64,000 nucleotides of DNA, from contig JVKJ01000005.1 in assembly GCA_001054945.1 (NCBI GenBank), positions 1,054,001 to 1,118,000 of the forward strand, read 5' to 3'. Positions 18,048 through 26,463 of the stretch are shown here, piece after piece. Within the stretch, counting starts at the first letter, position 1; every line of letters starts with the position of its first letter. The DNA comes from Corynebacterium falsenii (lineage in GTDB: Bacteria; Actinomycetota; Actinomycetes; Mycobacteriales; Mycobacteriaceae). The notes beneath the pieces are model-generated. The model saw only the letters and a program-made list of their open reading frames with translations. It was not told the DNA's origin and ran no database searches. The position numbers were made by a program, and so were the translations under genes.

Positions 18048-18794
18048 TTACCCGCTCAATGCGCTGGTAGCGGCGTTTTCCAGGTCTTCGTAGCTGTGGA
18101 ATGGGCGCGCCTGGAGGTCGGCGCGTGTACCGTCTGGGTGATACATCAGGGTGACGGGAACGACCTTCGGGATGCCCGTGGCCGCGTCAAATGTGTGCGA
18201 GGAATCCTGATAACTGGCCAGGTGGGTCGCCCCGGTTTCCTGCAAGAAATTCACGCCAGCCGCGCCCTTGGGGTCCATGTGCACGCCCACGACATTCCAT
18301 TCCGGGTGCTCGCGCGCGAGTCGGTCCATCAACGGCAGCTCCTCCCGACAGGGGCCGCACCACCAAGCCCACACGTTGATGACGGTGGGCTTGCCCGCGA
18401 GTTGCGCCGCCAAGTCGCCGCCGGATCCGTGGCCCTCCCCGCCCGCGGTGAGGCATGGAAGCTCCACGCCCGCGAGCTCAACCTGGGGAGAGTGGGTGGG
18501 GTGCGTACCCCGCGGAGTCGTTGGGCACGCCACCGGGTTCTTCACGTTCTTGGGGACGCCATCGCCCTGCCCCTGCCCACCCGTCGGGGACGTGCCCGGA
18601 GATTTTGACTGTTGGCTCGGCGCGGGCGCAGAACTGTTCGCCGAGTCCGTACCCGGATTCGAGTTCAGCGACATGGCCAACGGCACCATGGCGATGAGGG
18701 CGCCGATGACCACGGTCGCCACGATGATGATCGTCCGGGTGCGGTCATTGGAGCCGTCATCCGGGCGGTCCTGAGGCGGAGTGTTGGGGCTCAT
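18048..18794 (-). CDS. TlpA/ResA-like membrane-anchored thiol-disulfide oxidoreductase
   Basis: A 248-aa protein with one N-terminal membrane helix (residues about 21-43), a Pro/Ser/Gly-rich linker and an extracytoplasmic thioredoxin fold. The active site is WCGPC, with Cys146 and Cys149. Two more cysteines, Cys90 and Cys114, lie before the domain and may form a structural disulfide. It matches Rv3673c by position. Its start overlaps the end of nth by 4 nt (GTGA/ATGA type coupling). Its partner could be MarP or other cysteine-containing exported proteins nearby, which is speculation from context. Confidence 0.85.
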   Translation of the reverse strand: MSPNTPPQDRPDDGSNDRTRTIIIVATVVIGALIAMVPLAMSLNSNPGTDSANSSAPAPSQQSKSPGTSPTGGQGQGDGVPKNVKNPVACPTTPRGTHPTHSPQVELAGVELPCLTAGGEGHGSGGDLAAQLAGKPTVINVWAWWCGPCREELPLMDRLAREHPEWNVVGVHMDPKGAAGVNFLQETGATHLASYQDSSHTFDAATGIPKVVPVTLMYHPDGTRADLQARPFHSYEDLENAATSALSG

Positions 18795-19606
18795 CGCTCA
18801 CCCCGATCCTCGGTGGCGTCCCCGCCAAATCCCGCGACAGAAAGGAGGTGGTCGCGGTCTGTGGACTTCATCAACTTCTCGGCCTGCTCCGGGTCAGCCG
18901 GGCCGGCGAGACCGAAACTTGGGCACTCCCGTGCCAGGAAACAGGTCCCGCAAGCAGCGCGGCGCGAATGGCAGATTCGGCGACCGTGGAAAATTGCCCG
19001 ATGGGAGAACATGGTCCACTCGCGCTGTTCGATCAACTCCATGAGGTCGCGCTCGACCTTGACGGCATCCTCGTGCTCGGTGAGTCCCCATCGGCGGGCG
19101 AGGCGACCCAGGTGGGTATCGACGGTAATTCCGGGCACGTCAAAGGCGTTGCCGAGGACCACGTTGGCGGTCTTCCTGCCCACGCCGGGCAAGCGAACCA
19201 AGTCCTCGAGCCTGCCGGGGACCTCTCCCCCGTAGTCATCCACCAGTCGGTTCGCCATCTTCACAATGTTGTTGGCCTTAGAGCGGTAGAAACCGGTGGA
19301 TTTGATGATGCTTTGGAGCTCTTCCAGATCCGCCTCCGCGTAGTCCTGGGCGGTCGGATAGCGGGAAAAGAGGTCCGGTGTGACCATATTCACACGAACG
19401 TCAGTACACTGAGCGGAGAGCACTGTGGCCACCAGGAGCTCCAGCGGATTGCTGAAGTCCAGCTCCGCTTGGGCCCCTGGGTACGCTTCTGCGAGCTTTC
19501 GATTGATCCTGCGGGCACGTCGCTTTCTGGCGAGCGGGGTTTCGGCCCCTGTAGCAGCCTTGTGGCTGCCTGGGCGGGGCAATCGGGGTTTCACGGAGCT
19601 GGCCAT
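18791..19606 (-). CDS. nth: Endonuclease III
   Basis: A 271-aa base-excision repair glycosylase/lyase for oxidised pyrimidines. The helix-hairpin-helix [12 protein letters not shown] carries the catalytic Lys, VDTHLGR carries the catalytic Asp, and the C-terminal [17 protein letters not shown] has the C-x6-C-x2-C-x5-C spacing for a 4Fe-4S cluster. The N-terminus is extended by about 35 basic residues compared with E. coli Nth. It is divergent from glxR across 166 nt. The nearby stop overlap with the thioredoxin-like gene suggests one transcript. Confidence 0.95.
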   Translation of the reverse strand: MASSVKPRLPRPGSHKAATGAETPLARKRRARRINRKLAEAYPGAQAELDFSNPLELLVATVLSAQCTDVRVNMVTPDLFSRYPTAQDYAEADLEELQSIIKSTGFYRSKANNIVKMANRLVDDYGGEVPGRLEDLVRLPGVGRKTANVVLGNAFDVPGITVDTHLGRLARRWGLTEHEDAVKVERDLMELIEQREWTMFSHRAIFHGRRICHSRRAACGTCFLARECPSFGLAGPADPEQAEKLMKSTDRDHLLSVAGFGGDATEDRGER

Positions 19607-19772
19607 GGCAATTACCTTAACGCGACCACGTCACCGCACATGGCTAGGAATGCTGGAATGTGCGCTGTAGTTGTCACGTCGGGTAAAATGGTCCGGCCTT
19701 ATCCTGTGGCTAGTCAGCGCTGCATCATTAGGCTGGAGCGGCAGACCAACGAAGTGGGAGAGAGCAGAAAAT

Positions 19773-20456
19773 ATGCCTGAAATTTCAGAGATCCTGTCCC
19801 GAGCAGGCATCTTTCAGGGAGTGGACCCAACCGCCGTCCGCGACCTTATCGATCAGCTGGATACCGTTACCTTCCCGCGGGGCACCACGATCTTCGACGA
19901 GGGTGAGCCTGGCGACCGCCTGTACATCATCGTGAGCGGCAAGGTGAAGCTGGCGCGCCACGCAGTGGATGGCCGTGAAAACCTACTGACCGTCATGGGC
20001 CCCTCGGACATGTTCGGCGAACTGTCCATCTTCGATCCGGGCCCGCGCACGTCCTCAGCGGTGTGTGTGACAGAGGTTTCCGCAGCCACCATGGATTCCT
20101 CCATGCTGCATCAGTGGATCTCTGACCATCCCGCCATCTCCGAGCAGCTTCTCCGCGTTCTCGCCCGTCGCTTGCGCCGGACCAATAACTCCCTTGCGGA
20201 CCTGATCTTCACCGACGTTCCCGGCCGCGTGGCCAAGGCTCTCCTCCAGCTGGCGAACCGCTTCGGCATCCAGGAGGGCGGCGCACTGCGCGTCAACCAC
20301 GATCTCACCCAGGAAGAGATCGCCCAGCTGGTGGGCGCCTCCCGCGAAACGGTCAACAAGGCCCTCGCCGAGTTCGCGCACCGCGGGTGGATCCGCTTGG
20401 AGGGCAAGTCGGTGCTGATTAGCGACACCGAACGCCTGGCCAAGCGCGCGCGTTAG
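19773..20456 (+). CDS. glxR: CRP/FNR-family cAMP-responsive global regulator
   Basis: A 227-aa regulator, the same length as C. glutamicum GlxR. Residues about 20-115 form a cyclic-nucleotide domain with [16 protein letters not shown], and the C-terminus has the winged helix [21 protein letters not shown]. GlxR binds TGTGA-N6-TCACA sites and controls carbon, respiration and envelope genes. ATG 19773 was chosen because the conserved N-terminus [14 protein letters not shown] starts there, with a purine-rich GGGAGAGAG upstream. A matching site lies in this window at 26179. It ends convergent to the MBL gene. Confidence 0.93.
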   Translation: MPEISEILSRAGIFQGVDPTAVRDLIDQLDTVTFPRGTTIFDEGEPGDRLYIIVSGKVKLARHAVDGRENLLTVMGPSDMFGELSIFDPGPRTSSAVCVTEVSAATMDSSMLHQWISDHPAISEQLLRVLARRLRRTNNSLADLIFTDVPGRVAKALLQLANRFGIQEGGALRVNHDLTQEEIAQLVGASRETVNKALAEFAHRGWIRLEGKSVLISDTERLAKRAR

Positions 20457-20483
20457 CATCGGGCTGGCCAGCGCGCCGCCGCC

Positions 20484-21317
20484 CTACTGCCCCTTCAGGA
20501 ACCGCAACGTGACGCGGGTGGACTGCGCCGCCGCGTCTCGCAGAACCGGATCCACATCCGTGTAAATGTGGTCCACGATGTCCGCGACGGAGGCATCGTC
20601 CCCGAGCTCCTTCAACGCATCCTTCACTTGCTGCAACCGCAGCTCTCGACGCTCGATGTAGCGCTCCGCCACCTCCGAGGTATCCGGCTGATCCGGGCCA
20701 TGCCCTGGCAGCAGCGGAATCCCCCGGCCGCGGTCACGCAGAGCCGCGAGCGTTTCCAAGTACGCGCCCAGGTCGCCATCGGTTTCAGAGATCATTGTGG
20801 TGTGCCGGCCGGCGATCGTGTCTCCGGTAATGATGGCCTCCACATCCTCATCCGTCTCTCCCCCGTTGGAGTGGATGAGAAAACACACGCAGTCGCTGGT
20901 GTGCCCCGGGGTGTGGAGCACCTCGATGGTGGGGGTCAGCCCCTCCACCGAGATAATCTCCCCGTCCTTCAGCGCCTCGCCACCGAAGCAGTACTGCTGG
21001 TCAAAGGCCCGCACGGGCGCTCCGGACAACTGGCGGAAGCGATGCGCGCCATTCGCGTGGTCGGCATGGCGATGCGTGAGCAACACCATCGCAATCTGGG
21101 CGGGATTGTCCTCCGTGCCGGTCGCCTTGCTGTGCAACACGTTGAGGTGCCCCTCATCCTGCGGCCCCGGGTCGATCACCACGGACGCGGTATCGTTTGC
21201 TCCCCGCACAACCCAGGAATTCGTGCCTTCCAGGGCTGCATAACTGGGGTTTGGCGCGAGAACCACGCCAACATTGTCGGTGACAGGTCGCAGTTGACTG
21301 TACGCAGGATGCTCCAT
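20484..21317 (-). CDS. Metallo-beta-lactamase-fold hydrolase (Rv3677c-like)
   Basis: A 277-aa MBL-fold hydrolase. The metal motif is THRHADH, followed by HTPGHTSDC, ITGDT and the late LLPGHGP histidine, and the C-terminus has a small helical extension as in LACTB2-like proteins. That group includes RNA-processing and glyoxalase-type enzymes, so the substrate is open. The start at 21317 has GGGAG 4 nt upstream, while an earlier ATG at 21368 has none. It is on the same strand as RidA, 92 nt downstream. Confidence 0.85.
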   Translation of the reverse strand: MEHPAYSQLRPVTDNVGVVLAPNPSYAALEGTNSWVVRGANDTASVVIDPGPQDEGHLNVLHSKATGTEDNPAQIAMVLLTHRHADHANGAHRFRQLSGAPVRAFDQQYCFGGEALKDGEIISVEGLTPTIEVLHTPGHTSDCVCFLIHSNGGETDEDVEAIITGDTIAGRHTTMISETDGDLGAYLETLAALRDRGRGIPLLPGHGPDQPDTSEVAERYIERRELRLQQVKDALKELGDDASVADIVDHIYTDVDPVLRDAAAQSTRVTLRFLKGQ

Positions 21318-21409
21318 GTCTCCCAGTGTACGGAGGCCGCCGTGTTTAGGCTGGGCAAGCAGGCTCATGTCGCAACGAAAAGTTGCGCACGGCCATGCCC
21401 GCCCGTGAT

Positions 21410-21913
21410 CTACTTCACCCGGGCGATCAGTTCGATCTCCACCGGAGATCCAAGGGGCAGCTCAGCGACGCCCACGGCAGCCCGAGCGTGGGTGCCGGCG
21501 TCCCCAAAAATCTCCCCCAGCAACTCGGAAGCACCGTTGACCACTCCCGGCTGACCTCCGAACCCCGGGGCGCTGGCCACGAAGCCATTGACCTTGACGA
21601 TGCGCTCGACATTATCGATCCCTGCGACATCATCGATCGCCGCGATCGCGTTCAGCGTCGCCGTGCGCGCCAGGTCGTAGGCCTCTTCCGGGGTGACCTG
21701 GGCTCGCTCGTGGTCATTGGGGACGCCAACCAACCCGGTCTTGGGCAGCTCGCCATCCACAAACGGGAGTTGCCCGGAGGTGTACACGTCATTGCCGGAG
21801 CGGACGGCGGGGACGTATGCCGCGACGGGCGCGGCCACTGGCGGGAGGGTGATGCCCAGCTCTGTGAGTCGGGCCGAAAAACTGCCGGACCCGGAACGAG
21901 TGGATTCAGACAT
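21410..21913 (-). CDS. RidA/YjgF-family protein
   Basis: A 167-aa RidA-like protein, which in characterised members deaminates reactive enamine and imine intermediates. The C-terminal half has VNGFVASAPGFGGQPGVVNG and HARAAVGVAELPLGSPVEIE, where the family's conserved arginine lies in HARAAVGV. It has about 35 extra N-terminal residues over E. coli RidA, as in Rv3678c. Its ribosome site GGAGGGG lies inside the end of the DUF4177 gene 4 nt upstream, so the two are probably translated together. Confidence 0.83.
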   Translation of the reverse strand: MSESTRSGSGSFSARLTELGITLPPVAAPVAAYVPAVRSGNDVYTSGQLPFVDGELPKTGLVGVPNDHERAQVTPEEAYDLARTATLNAIAAIDDVAGIDNVERIVKVNGFVASAPGFGGQPGVVNGASELLGEIFGDAGTHARAAVGVAELPLGSPVEIELIARVK

Positions 21914-21917
21914 GGCG

Positions 21918-22076
21918 TTACCCCTCCAGTGGACGCTTCAAGTAGGCGACGTGCTGCTCGCCCGTGGGTCCGGGAAGAACAGAGACGAGCTCCCAGCCGT
22001 CCTGGCCCCAGTTGTCCAGGATCTGCTTGGTGGCGTGAGTAAGCAGTGGCACAGTTACGTATTCCCATGTAGTCAT
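21918..22076 (-). CDS. DUF4177 small protein
   Basis: A 52-aa protein that starts MTTWEYVTVPLLTHATKQIL, continues with DNWGQDGWELVSV and ends with YLKRPLEG. The W-E-Y/V start and GWELV core are typical of DUF4177, a family often placed next to RidA and CRP genes in actinobacteria (Rv3678A position). Its function is unknown. The stop at 21918 is 4 nt from the RidA start and its last codons carry the RidA ribosome site. Confidence 0.8.
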   Translation of the reverse strand: MTTWEYVTVPLLTHATKQILDNWGQDGWELVSVLPGPTGEQHVAYLKRPLEG

Positions 22077-22136
22077 GGGGCTCACTATACGTAATCGCCC
22101 TGATGGCGTTGCCCGGCGCGGGGCACTGCCCAGGCC

Positions 22137-22946
22137 CTAGTCCCAGCGTCTGAACGCCAGGCGGACAACGCCTTCGTCATCCCACCTTTTCATGCGCACG
22201 CGATAGACCGGTTCCAGCACATCGGGCGTCAGGACCTCGTTCGGAGTGCCGTCAGCCACGATGTGGCCGCCGTTCATCACCACGAGGCGGTCGCAGTATT
22301 GGGCGGCCAGATTCAGGTCGTGGAGCACAGAGATGGTGGTTCGGTCGCTGGCGGCTGCATAGGCCAATAGTTCGTGCTGATGCCGGATGTCCAGCTGGTT
22401 CGTCGGTTCGTCCAGCAGCAGGATAGGAGTGCGCTGGGCCAGGCCTCGAGCAAGGTGCACTCGTTGCTTTTCACCACCCGACAGGTTCGGGAAATGGCGC
22501 TGTGAGTGCTCCAACATCCCCACCGTTCGCAGCGCATCGGCAATCGCCTCAGTGTGTTCGCCCCTGCTATTAATGGTTCCCAGCCGGACTACTTCCGCGA
22601 CGGTCATCGGGATGCTGTTCTCTGGGTTTTGGGCGACGAGGGCGAGGGTGCGTGCCCGCTCAGACGGGCTGAGAGCACCGAGATCACGACCGTTCACCAG
22701 GATCTTTCCGTCCGTTGGTTTCAGATCTCGTATCAGGCAGCGAAGCAGGGTTGTTTTCCCGGCGCCATTCGGCCCGAGGATTCCAACGTTTTCGCCGTGT
22801 CTGACCTGCATGTCGATGCCCCTCACAAGCCATCGCGAGCCCGTGCGATAGGACAGCCCAGTGACATCGATTTCAGCATGGCCTTTCTCGGCACGGTCTT
22901 GTGCGGCAGCATCAGATCGCGCTTCACCAGAACCTAGGTGGTTCAT
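22137..22946 (-). CDS. ABC transporter ATPase of a siderophore/heme/cobalamin-type importer
   Basis: A 269-aa FecE/BtuD-type ATPase. Walker A is GPNGAGKTT at residues 58-66, the signature is LSGGEKQRV and Walker B is ILLLDEP, followed by the H-loop VLHDLNLAAQYCDR. It is the last gene of the permease, binding protein, ATPase order, 58 nt after the binding-protein gene. The start has GAAGGAG 9 nt upstream. It probably couples ATP hydrolysis to uptake through the adjacent FecCD-type permease. The ligand is not clear from the sequence. Confidence 0.9.
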   Translation of the reverse strand: MNHLGSGEARSDAAAQDRAEKGHAEIDVTGLSYRTGSRWLVRGIDMQVRHGENVGILGPNGAGKTTLLRCLIRDLKPTDGKILVNGRDLGALSPSERARTLALVAQNPENSIPMTVAEVVRLGTINSRGEHTEAIADALRTVGMLEHSQRHFPNLSGGEKQRVHLARGLAQRTPILLLDEPTNQLDIRHQHELLAYAAASDRTTISVLHDLNLAAQYCDRLVVMNGGHIVADGTPNEVLTPDVLEPVYRVRMKRWDDEGVVRLAFRRWD

Positions 22947-23004
22947 GTCCGGGACTCCTTCGCGGCTGCGGGTGGCTTACTCACGGTTGACACGATGTGT
23001 CGGT

Positions 23005-23973
23005 CTAGATGTGCTTGGCGAACTCGTGGACCTTTTCAGCACCATCCACTGCAATTGGTGTCGGCGGCTCAGCATAGGCCAGTAGCAGCGGCATGATGTG
23101 GTGCTCCTTCACCGCGGTAGTGTTTTCGGCGCCCTTCAGGGTTTCGACGGCCTTGGTGGTGGATTCCCCATCGCCAGCGGTGTGCAGAGCGAGGATCATA
23201 TCCGGATTCTTTTCGGCGATTTGTTCCGGGCTGACTTCGAACAGGCGCTTGTCCGTATCCCCGAACACGTTCTTCAATCCCGCCTCTTCCACGACGGGGT
23301 TGGACATCGACTTTGCGCCATAAGCGTAGGTCGCCGACCCGTCCTCCGCGGGATACAGCACGGCCACCGTCGGTTGGTGCCCCAGCTTGTCCTTCTTCAA
23401 CTGATCCATTCTCCCCTTGAGATCACGGATATAGCTTTGGGCCTGATCGTCTCGGTGGAAGATCTTGCCCTGGGTCGTGACATCGTCGTAGACATCGTCA
23501 AAGGACACCGGGTGATTGATAGCACCACAGAACCCCGGGTTGACCACCACGGGCGTGTGCGTGGCGGACATCGAATCCCACGTCACCGTATCCGTCGAGC
23601 CCATCACGAGGTCCGGGTTCGTGGCAGCGACAGCCTCCTGGGAGATTTCCAGGTGACCTTCGGCAGACAGGCGATCTGACAGGCTCGGGATTGCATCGAT
23701 CTTCTTTGCCGTGTCAGCCGGATAGTACTCGTGAGGGAACACCCCGGCACGCGCGGTGACCTTGTCCAAAACACCCAGCTTATCCAGGGTCAGCATCGGT
23801 GAGGGGTCCATGACAGTCACCCTCTCCGGAGCCTTGGAGGTATCCACGGTGTGGCCACAGTTTTGGACGCTACTTTGAGATGCATTGTGCTGGTCATCGT
23901 TAGCGGAACACCCAGCAAGGGTAATGGTGGGAATCAGCGTCGAGGCAGCGAGGACTTTGCGGATCTTTTTCAT
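23005..23973 (-). CDS. Periplasmic-binding-like lipoprotein of the ABC importer
   Basis: A 322-aa lipoprotein. The signal peptide begins MKKIRKVLAAS and ends with the lipobox LAGC, Cys22. The mature protein is a class III binding fold (FecB/BtuF/TroA group) with the cues ERVTVMDPSP and NPDLVMGSTD. These receptors bind siderophores, heme, cobalamin or metal. ATG 23973 has GGAAAG 6 nt upstream; a longer frame upstream lacks a site and would spoil the signal. Its gene lies 107 nt after the permease gene. Substrate identity is unknown. Confidence 0.9.
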   Translation of the reverse strand: MKKIRKVLAASTLIPTITLAGCSANDDQHNASQSSVQNCGHTVDTSKAPERVTVMDPSPMLTLDKLGVLDKVTARAGVFPHEYYPADTAKKIDAIPSLSDRLSAEGHLEISQEAVAATNPDLVMGSTDTVTWDSMSATHTPVVVNPGFCGAINHPVSFDDVYDDVTTQGKIFHRDDQAQSYIRDLKGRMDQLKKDKLGHQPTVAVLYPAEDGSATYAYGAKSMSNPVVEEAGLKNVFGDTDKRLFEVSPEQIAEKNPDMILALHTAGDGESTTKAVETLKGAENTTAVKEHHIMPLLLAYAEPPTPIAVDGAEKVHEFAKHI

Positions 23974-24080
23974 GACAACTTTCCACGTAATTGGGGATGA
24001 AAGGGTCGGCGATGGCAACGGATGACGACGTTGGTCAATCGGGCGCAAGATGCAGCCATGCGAGAGCAGTCATGTCCCCC

Positions 24081-25238
24081 CTAGGCCACCGGTTTTGTCG
24101 TACGTACCAAGGCGAAGAGGAATGGTGCACCGACAAAGGCCGTGATGACGCCAATCGGGACTTCTTGGGGAGCGAAGAGGCTCCGGGCGGCAATATCCGC
24201 CACGACCAGGACGATCGACCCCAGCAGCGCAGCGGTGGGGATCATGTAGCGGTGCGAGCCGCCCACCAGTCGGCGAGCCAGGTGAGGGGCCACGAGGCCG
24301 ATGAAGCCGATAGATCCGACGAGGGCAACGAGTGTGCCCACGAGAATGCACACTGCAGCGAGCAACACTTGGCGGGTTCGCGCGGGATGCACACCCAGTG
24401 TCGAAGCGGTGGCGTCATCTACGAGGAGGGCATCCACCTTCCTCCCCCTCAGCGTGACGCCCACGGTAATGAGGACGACCACAGCGGTAGTAATGCCCAG
24501 AACTCCGTCGAGTTTGCCCAGCCCCAGCGACCCGAGAAGCCAGAACATCAGTGAACGGGCACCTTCCACATTGTCTGAGGCGAAGACGAGGAAACTCGTT
24601 GCGGCGGAGAGGGTATAAGAGACAGCGACTCCGGCCATGAGCAGCCTTGGTGCGGTCATGCCGCCGCCGGACCGAACGAGTGAAAACATCAGGATGGTCG
24701 CGACGAGGGCTCCGATGATTGCTGCGAGCTGCAGCGAGTACACGCCGGCGAGCATGCCGATGCCGAAAAGCATGGACAATGCTGCCCCCACGCTGGCGCC
24801 ACTATTAATGCCCAACAGGTAGGGCTCGGCCAGTGGATTCTTAACGAGGGTTTGGAGGATCCCACCGGCAACAGACAAGCCTGCGCCCGCGACAATGCCG
24901 AGGATGACGCGCGGGAGACGTAGGTTCCAAATGATGGAATCGGCCTGGGTGGGGGAACTGTGACCAGCGAGATGGCTGCCGAGGGTGCGGAAGATGTCTG
25001 CGATGGGAACTCGAACACTCCCCACGACCATGGCGAGAATTGATGCAATAAGGAGACCTGCAGTGAGGACGACAAGCCACAGAGCGAATCGGCGCCGACT
25101 TCCCGTGAAGCCCAGTTGATCTGCTACTTGCTCCCGTTCAGCGAAAACCTTGACCTCAGAACTACGTCGCGAGTGCCCTTCGGAAGTGACCGTGGGTTCC
25201 TCGGTCTCCTGAACCTGATTGGCAGCGGAATCTGACAC
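24081..25238 (-). CDS. FecCD-family permease of the ABC importer
   Basis: A 385-aa integral membrane permease. A polar N-terminal head of about 50 residues precedes about ten membrane helices; NLRLPRVILGIVAGAGLSVAG and the late GSIGFIGLVAPHLARRLVG are FecCD motifs. The GTG start at 25238 has no ribosome site but a TACAGT -10 box ends 7 nt before it, so the transcript is probably leaderless. It is divergent from the ArsR gene and its promoter overlaps the palindrome at 25255-25280. Only one permease gene is present, so it would work as a homodimer. Confidence 0.9.
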   Translation of the reverse strand: MSDSAANQVQETEEPTVTSEGHSRRSSEVKVFAEREQVADQLGFTGSRRRFALWLVVLTAGLLIASILAMVVGSVRVPIADIFRTLGSHLAGHSSPTQADSIIWNLRLPRVILGIVAGAGLSVAGGILQTLVKNPLAEPYLLGINSGASVGAALSMLFGIGMLAGVYSLQLAAIIGALVATILMFSLVRSGGGMTAPRLLMAGVAVSYTLSAATSFLVFASDNVEGARSLMFWLLGSLGLGKLDGVLGITTAVVVLITVGVTLRGRKVDALLVDDATASTLGVHPARTRQVLLAAVCILVGTLVALVGSIGFIGLVAPHLARRLVGGSHRYMIPTAALLGSIVLVVADIAARSLFAPQEVPIGVITAFVGAPFLFALVRTTKPVA

Positions 25239-25254
25239 TCAACCGACTGTAACA

Positions 25255-25280
25255 CTCCAATAGTTCATCAACCATTGGAG
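25255..25280. promoter_or_regulatory. Operator palindrome between permease and ArsR genes
   Basis: CTCCAATAGTT, CATC, AACCATTGGAG: 11-bp arms with one mismatch around a 4-bp centre. It lies between the two leaderless start codons (25238 minus, 25308 plus) and covers the expected -35 zones of both divergent promoters, whose -10 boxes are at 25246-25251 and 25295-25300. This is where an ArsR repressor would block both genes. It is the strongest palindrome I saw in an intergenic region. Confidence 0.75.
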
Positions 25281-25307
25281 CGAATGGGGTGGCTTACACT
25301 GGTGGCC

Positions 25308-25613
25308 ATGGCCACGGATCGGGAATTGCAGGAACAAGCGGCAGAATGGGCGCCCGCCTATAAAATCCTGAGCGATCCGACCCGACTGTGTTTGCTGCTG
25401 ACAATGCACCACTTCGGCCCCGGGCAACGGCCCGTCGCCGAGCTGGCGGATCACGCCGGGGTGAAGCTGACCACAGCCTCCGCCGCCTTAAACTCCATGG
25501 CCGCCGCGGGGATCATCAATGCACAAAAAGAAGGCCGGCAAACGCGCTACGCCCTGACGGACGAACGCATTCACCGGCTACTGCACCACCAAGGTGCAAC
25601 CCACCGCGACTAG
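25308..25613 (+). CDS. ArsR/SmtB-family transcriptional regulator
   Basis: A 101-aa winged-helix protein. The body has KILSDPTRLCLLLTMHH and a helix-turn-helix around VAELADHAGVKLTTASAALN, followed by a short wing (KEGRQTRYALT). The C-terminal helix DERIHRLLHHQGATH is histidine-rich, similar to the alpha-5 zinc site of SmtB-type sensors; an extra C-M-HH group sits in helix 2. ATG 25308 is the start because a TACACT -10 box ends 7 nt before it. By position it should repress itself and the importer. The metal is not known, and a non-metal ligand is possible. Confidence 0.82.
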   Translation: MATDRELQEQAAEWAPAYKILSDPTRLCLLLTMHHFGPGQRPVAELADHAGVKLTTASAALNSMAAAGIINAQKEGRQTRYALTDERIHRLLHHQGATHRD

Positions 25614-25623
25614 AAGTCGCGGG

Positions 25624-25986
25624 TTAGGAATTGCGGCGGGACTCGGTCTGCTCGAGCTGCCCGGCAAAGAAGTCAGCCCAGCTGGTGATGTCCGGATTCT
25701 TGCGGAGCAGGGCGCGACGCTGACGCTCAGTCATGCCGCCCCACACGCCGAACTCCACCTTATTGTCCAAGGCATCAGCGCGGCACTGCAGAACCACTGG
25801 GCAGTGGCGGCAAATGGCAACGGCCTTGCGTTGGGCAGCTCCCTTAACGAAAAGCTCCTCCGGGTCGACGTTGCGGCAGTGCGCACGGGTAATCCATTCG
25901 CCGCGATTGGTAAATGACTCTCTGGTCGTTACCTGCTCTGCCGACTGTCGAACAGTGGTCGATGATGGGGCGAGCGATGCGGTCAT
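25624..25986 (-). CDS. WhiB-family iron-sulfur regulator (WhiB4-like)
   Basis: A 120-aa WhiB protein. Four cysteines occur in AHCRNVDPE, ICRHC and LQC, spacing as in 4Fe-4S WhiB proteins, followed by the turn GVWGGMTERQR and a basic tail. WhiB4 of mycobacteria senses oxygen and oxidants and controls antioxidant genes. Its position next to a class A PBP gene matches Rv3681c-Rv3682. ATG 25986 has a strong GGAGG 10 nt upstream. It converges with the ArsR gene, with stops 10 nt apart. Confidence 0.9.
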   Translation of the reverse strand: MTASLAPSSTTVRQSAEQVTTRESFTNRGEWITRAHCRNVDPEELFVKGAAQRKAVAICRHCPVVLQCRADALDNKVEFGVWGGMTERQRRALLRKNPDITSWADFFAGQLEQTESRRNS

Positions 25987-26031
25987 GGTGTTCAGCCTCC
26001 GAAAGATTCTCTGTGATCTGCCATGCATCAC

Positions 26032-26463
26032 CTTGATTCAAGGTCATGCGGTCTGTGGGTAACTCTTCGGTTGGTCAATCTTGCTGGCGTTATCGTAACC
26101 AGCAGTTTTGTGAACTGTCGAATGAATCACACTCCGGGGGTAAACAGGACTGCAGGCACAATTACAGTTTTATAACCGGTGACGCACATCACGTTCCCGC
26201 AAGAAAACTGCACTTCGCGCTCATAGATTGTTCAACAACTAAAACAATCCCGCTGGTCACATACCTTTCGCGCAATTTTTCCGCACCGATTCAGAAAAAT
26301 TGTGTGGCGAATGTGGCGCGAGTCACCTTTACTTCGGTTCGCACTACAGGAGATCGTCCATCTGGTACCCCCGCCGTGTCGCGCCGGGGGTATCTGTTCC
26401 CACAACGCGGGATTGCAAGAAATCAGTTCTGGACTGACAGGGTCCTGGGTTAACCTGTCATGC
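26032..26463. other. Intergenic region between WhiB4-like and PBP genes
   Basis: About 430 bases without a convincing gene. It is lower in GC than the flanks. It holds one GTGA-N6-TCAC site (26179-26192) and one near match, GTGGCGCGAGTCAC at 26313-26326. It serves as the divergent promoter region of the WhiB4-like and PBP genes. Confidence 0.6.
26179..26192. promoter_or_regulatory. GlxR/CRP-type site GTGA-N6-TCAC
   Basis: GTGACGCACATCAC matches the core of the CRP/GlxR site exactly. It lies 193 nt before the WhiB4-like start and 272 nt before the PBP start, in their shared intergenic region. A second, one-mismatch site lies at 26313-26326. Control by the GlxR gene at 19773 is inferred. Confidence 0.5.
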
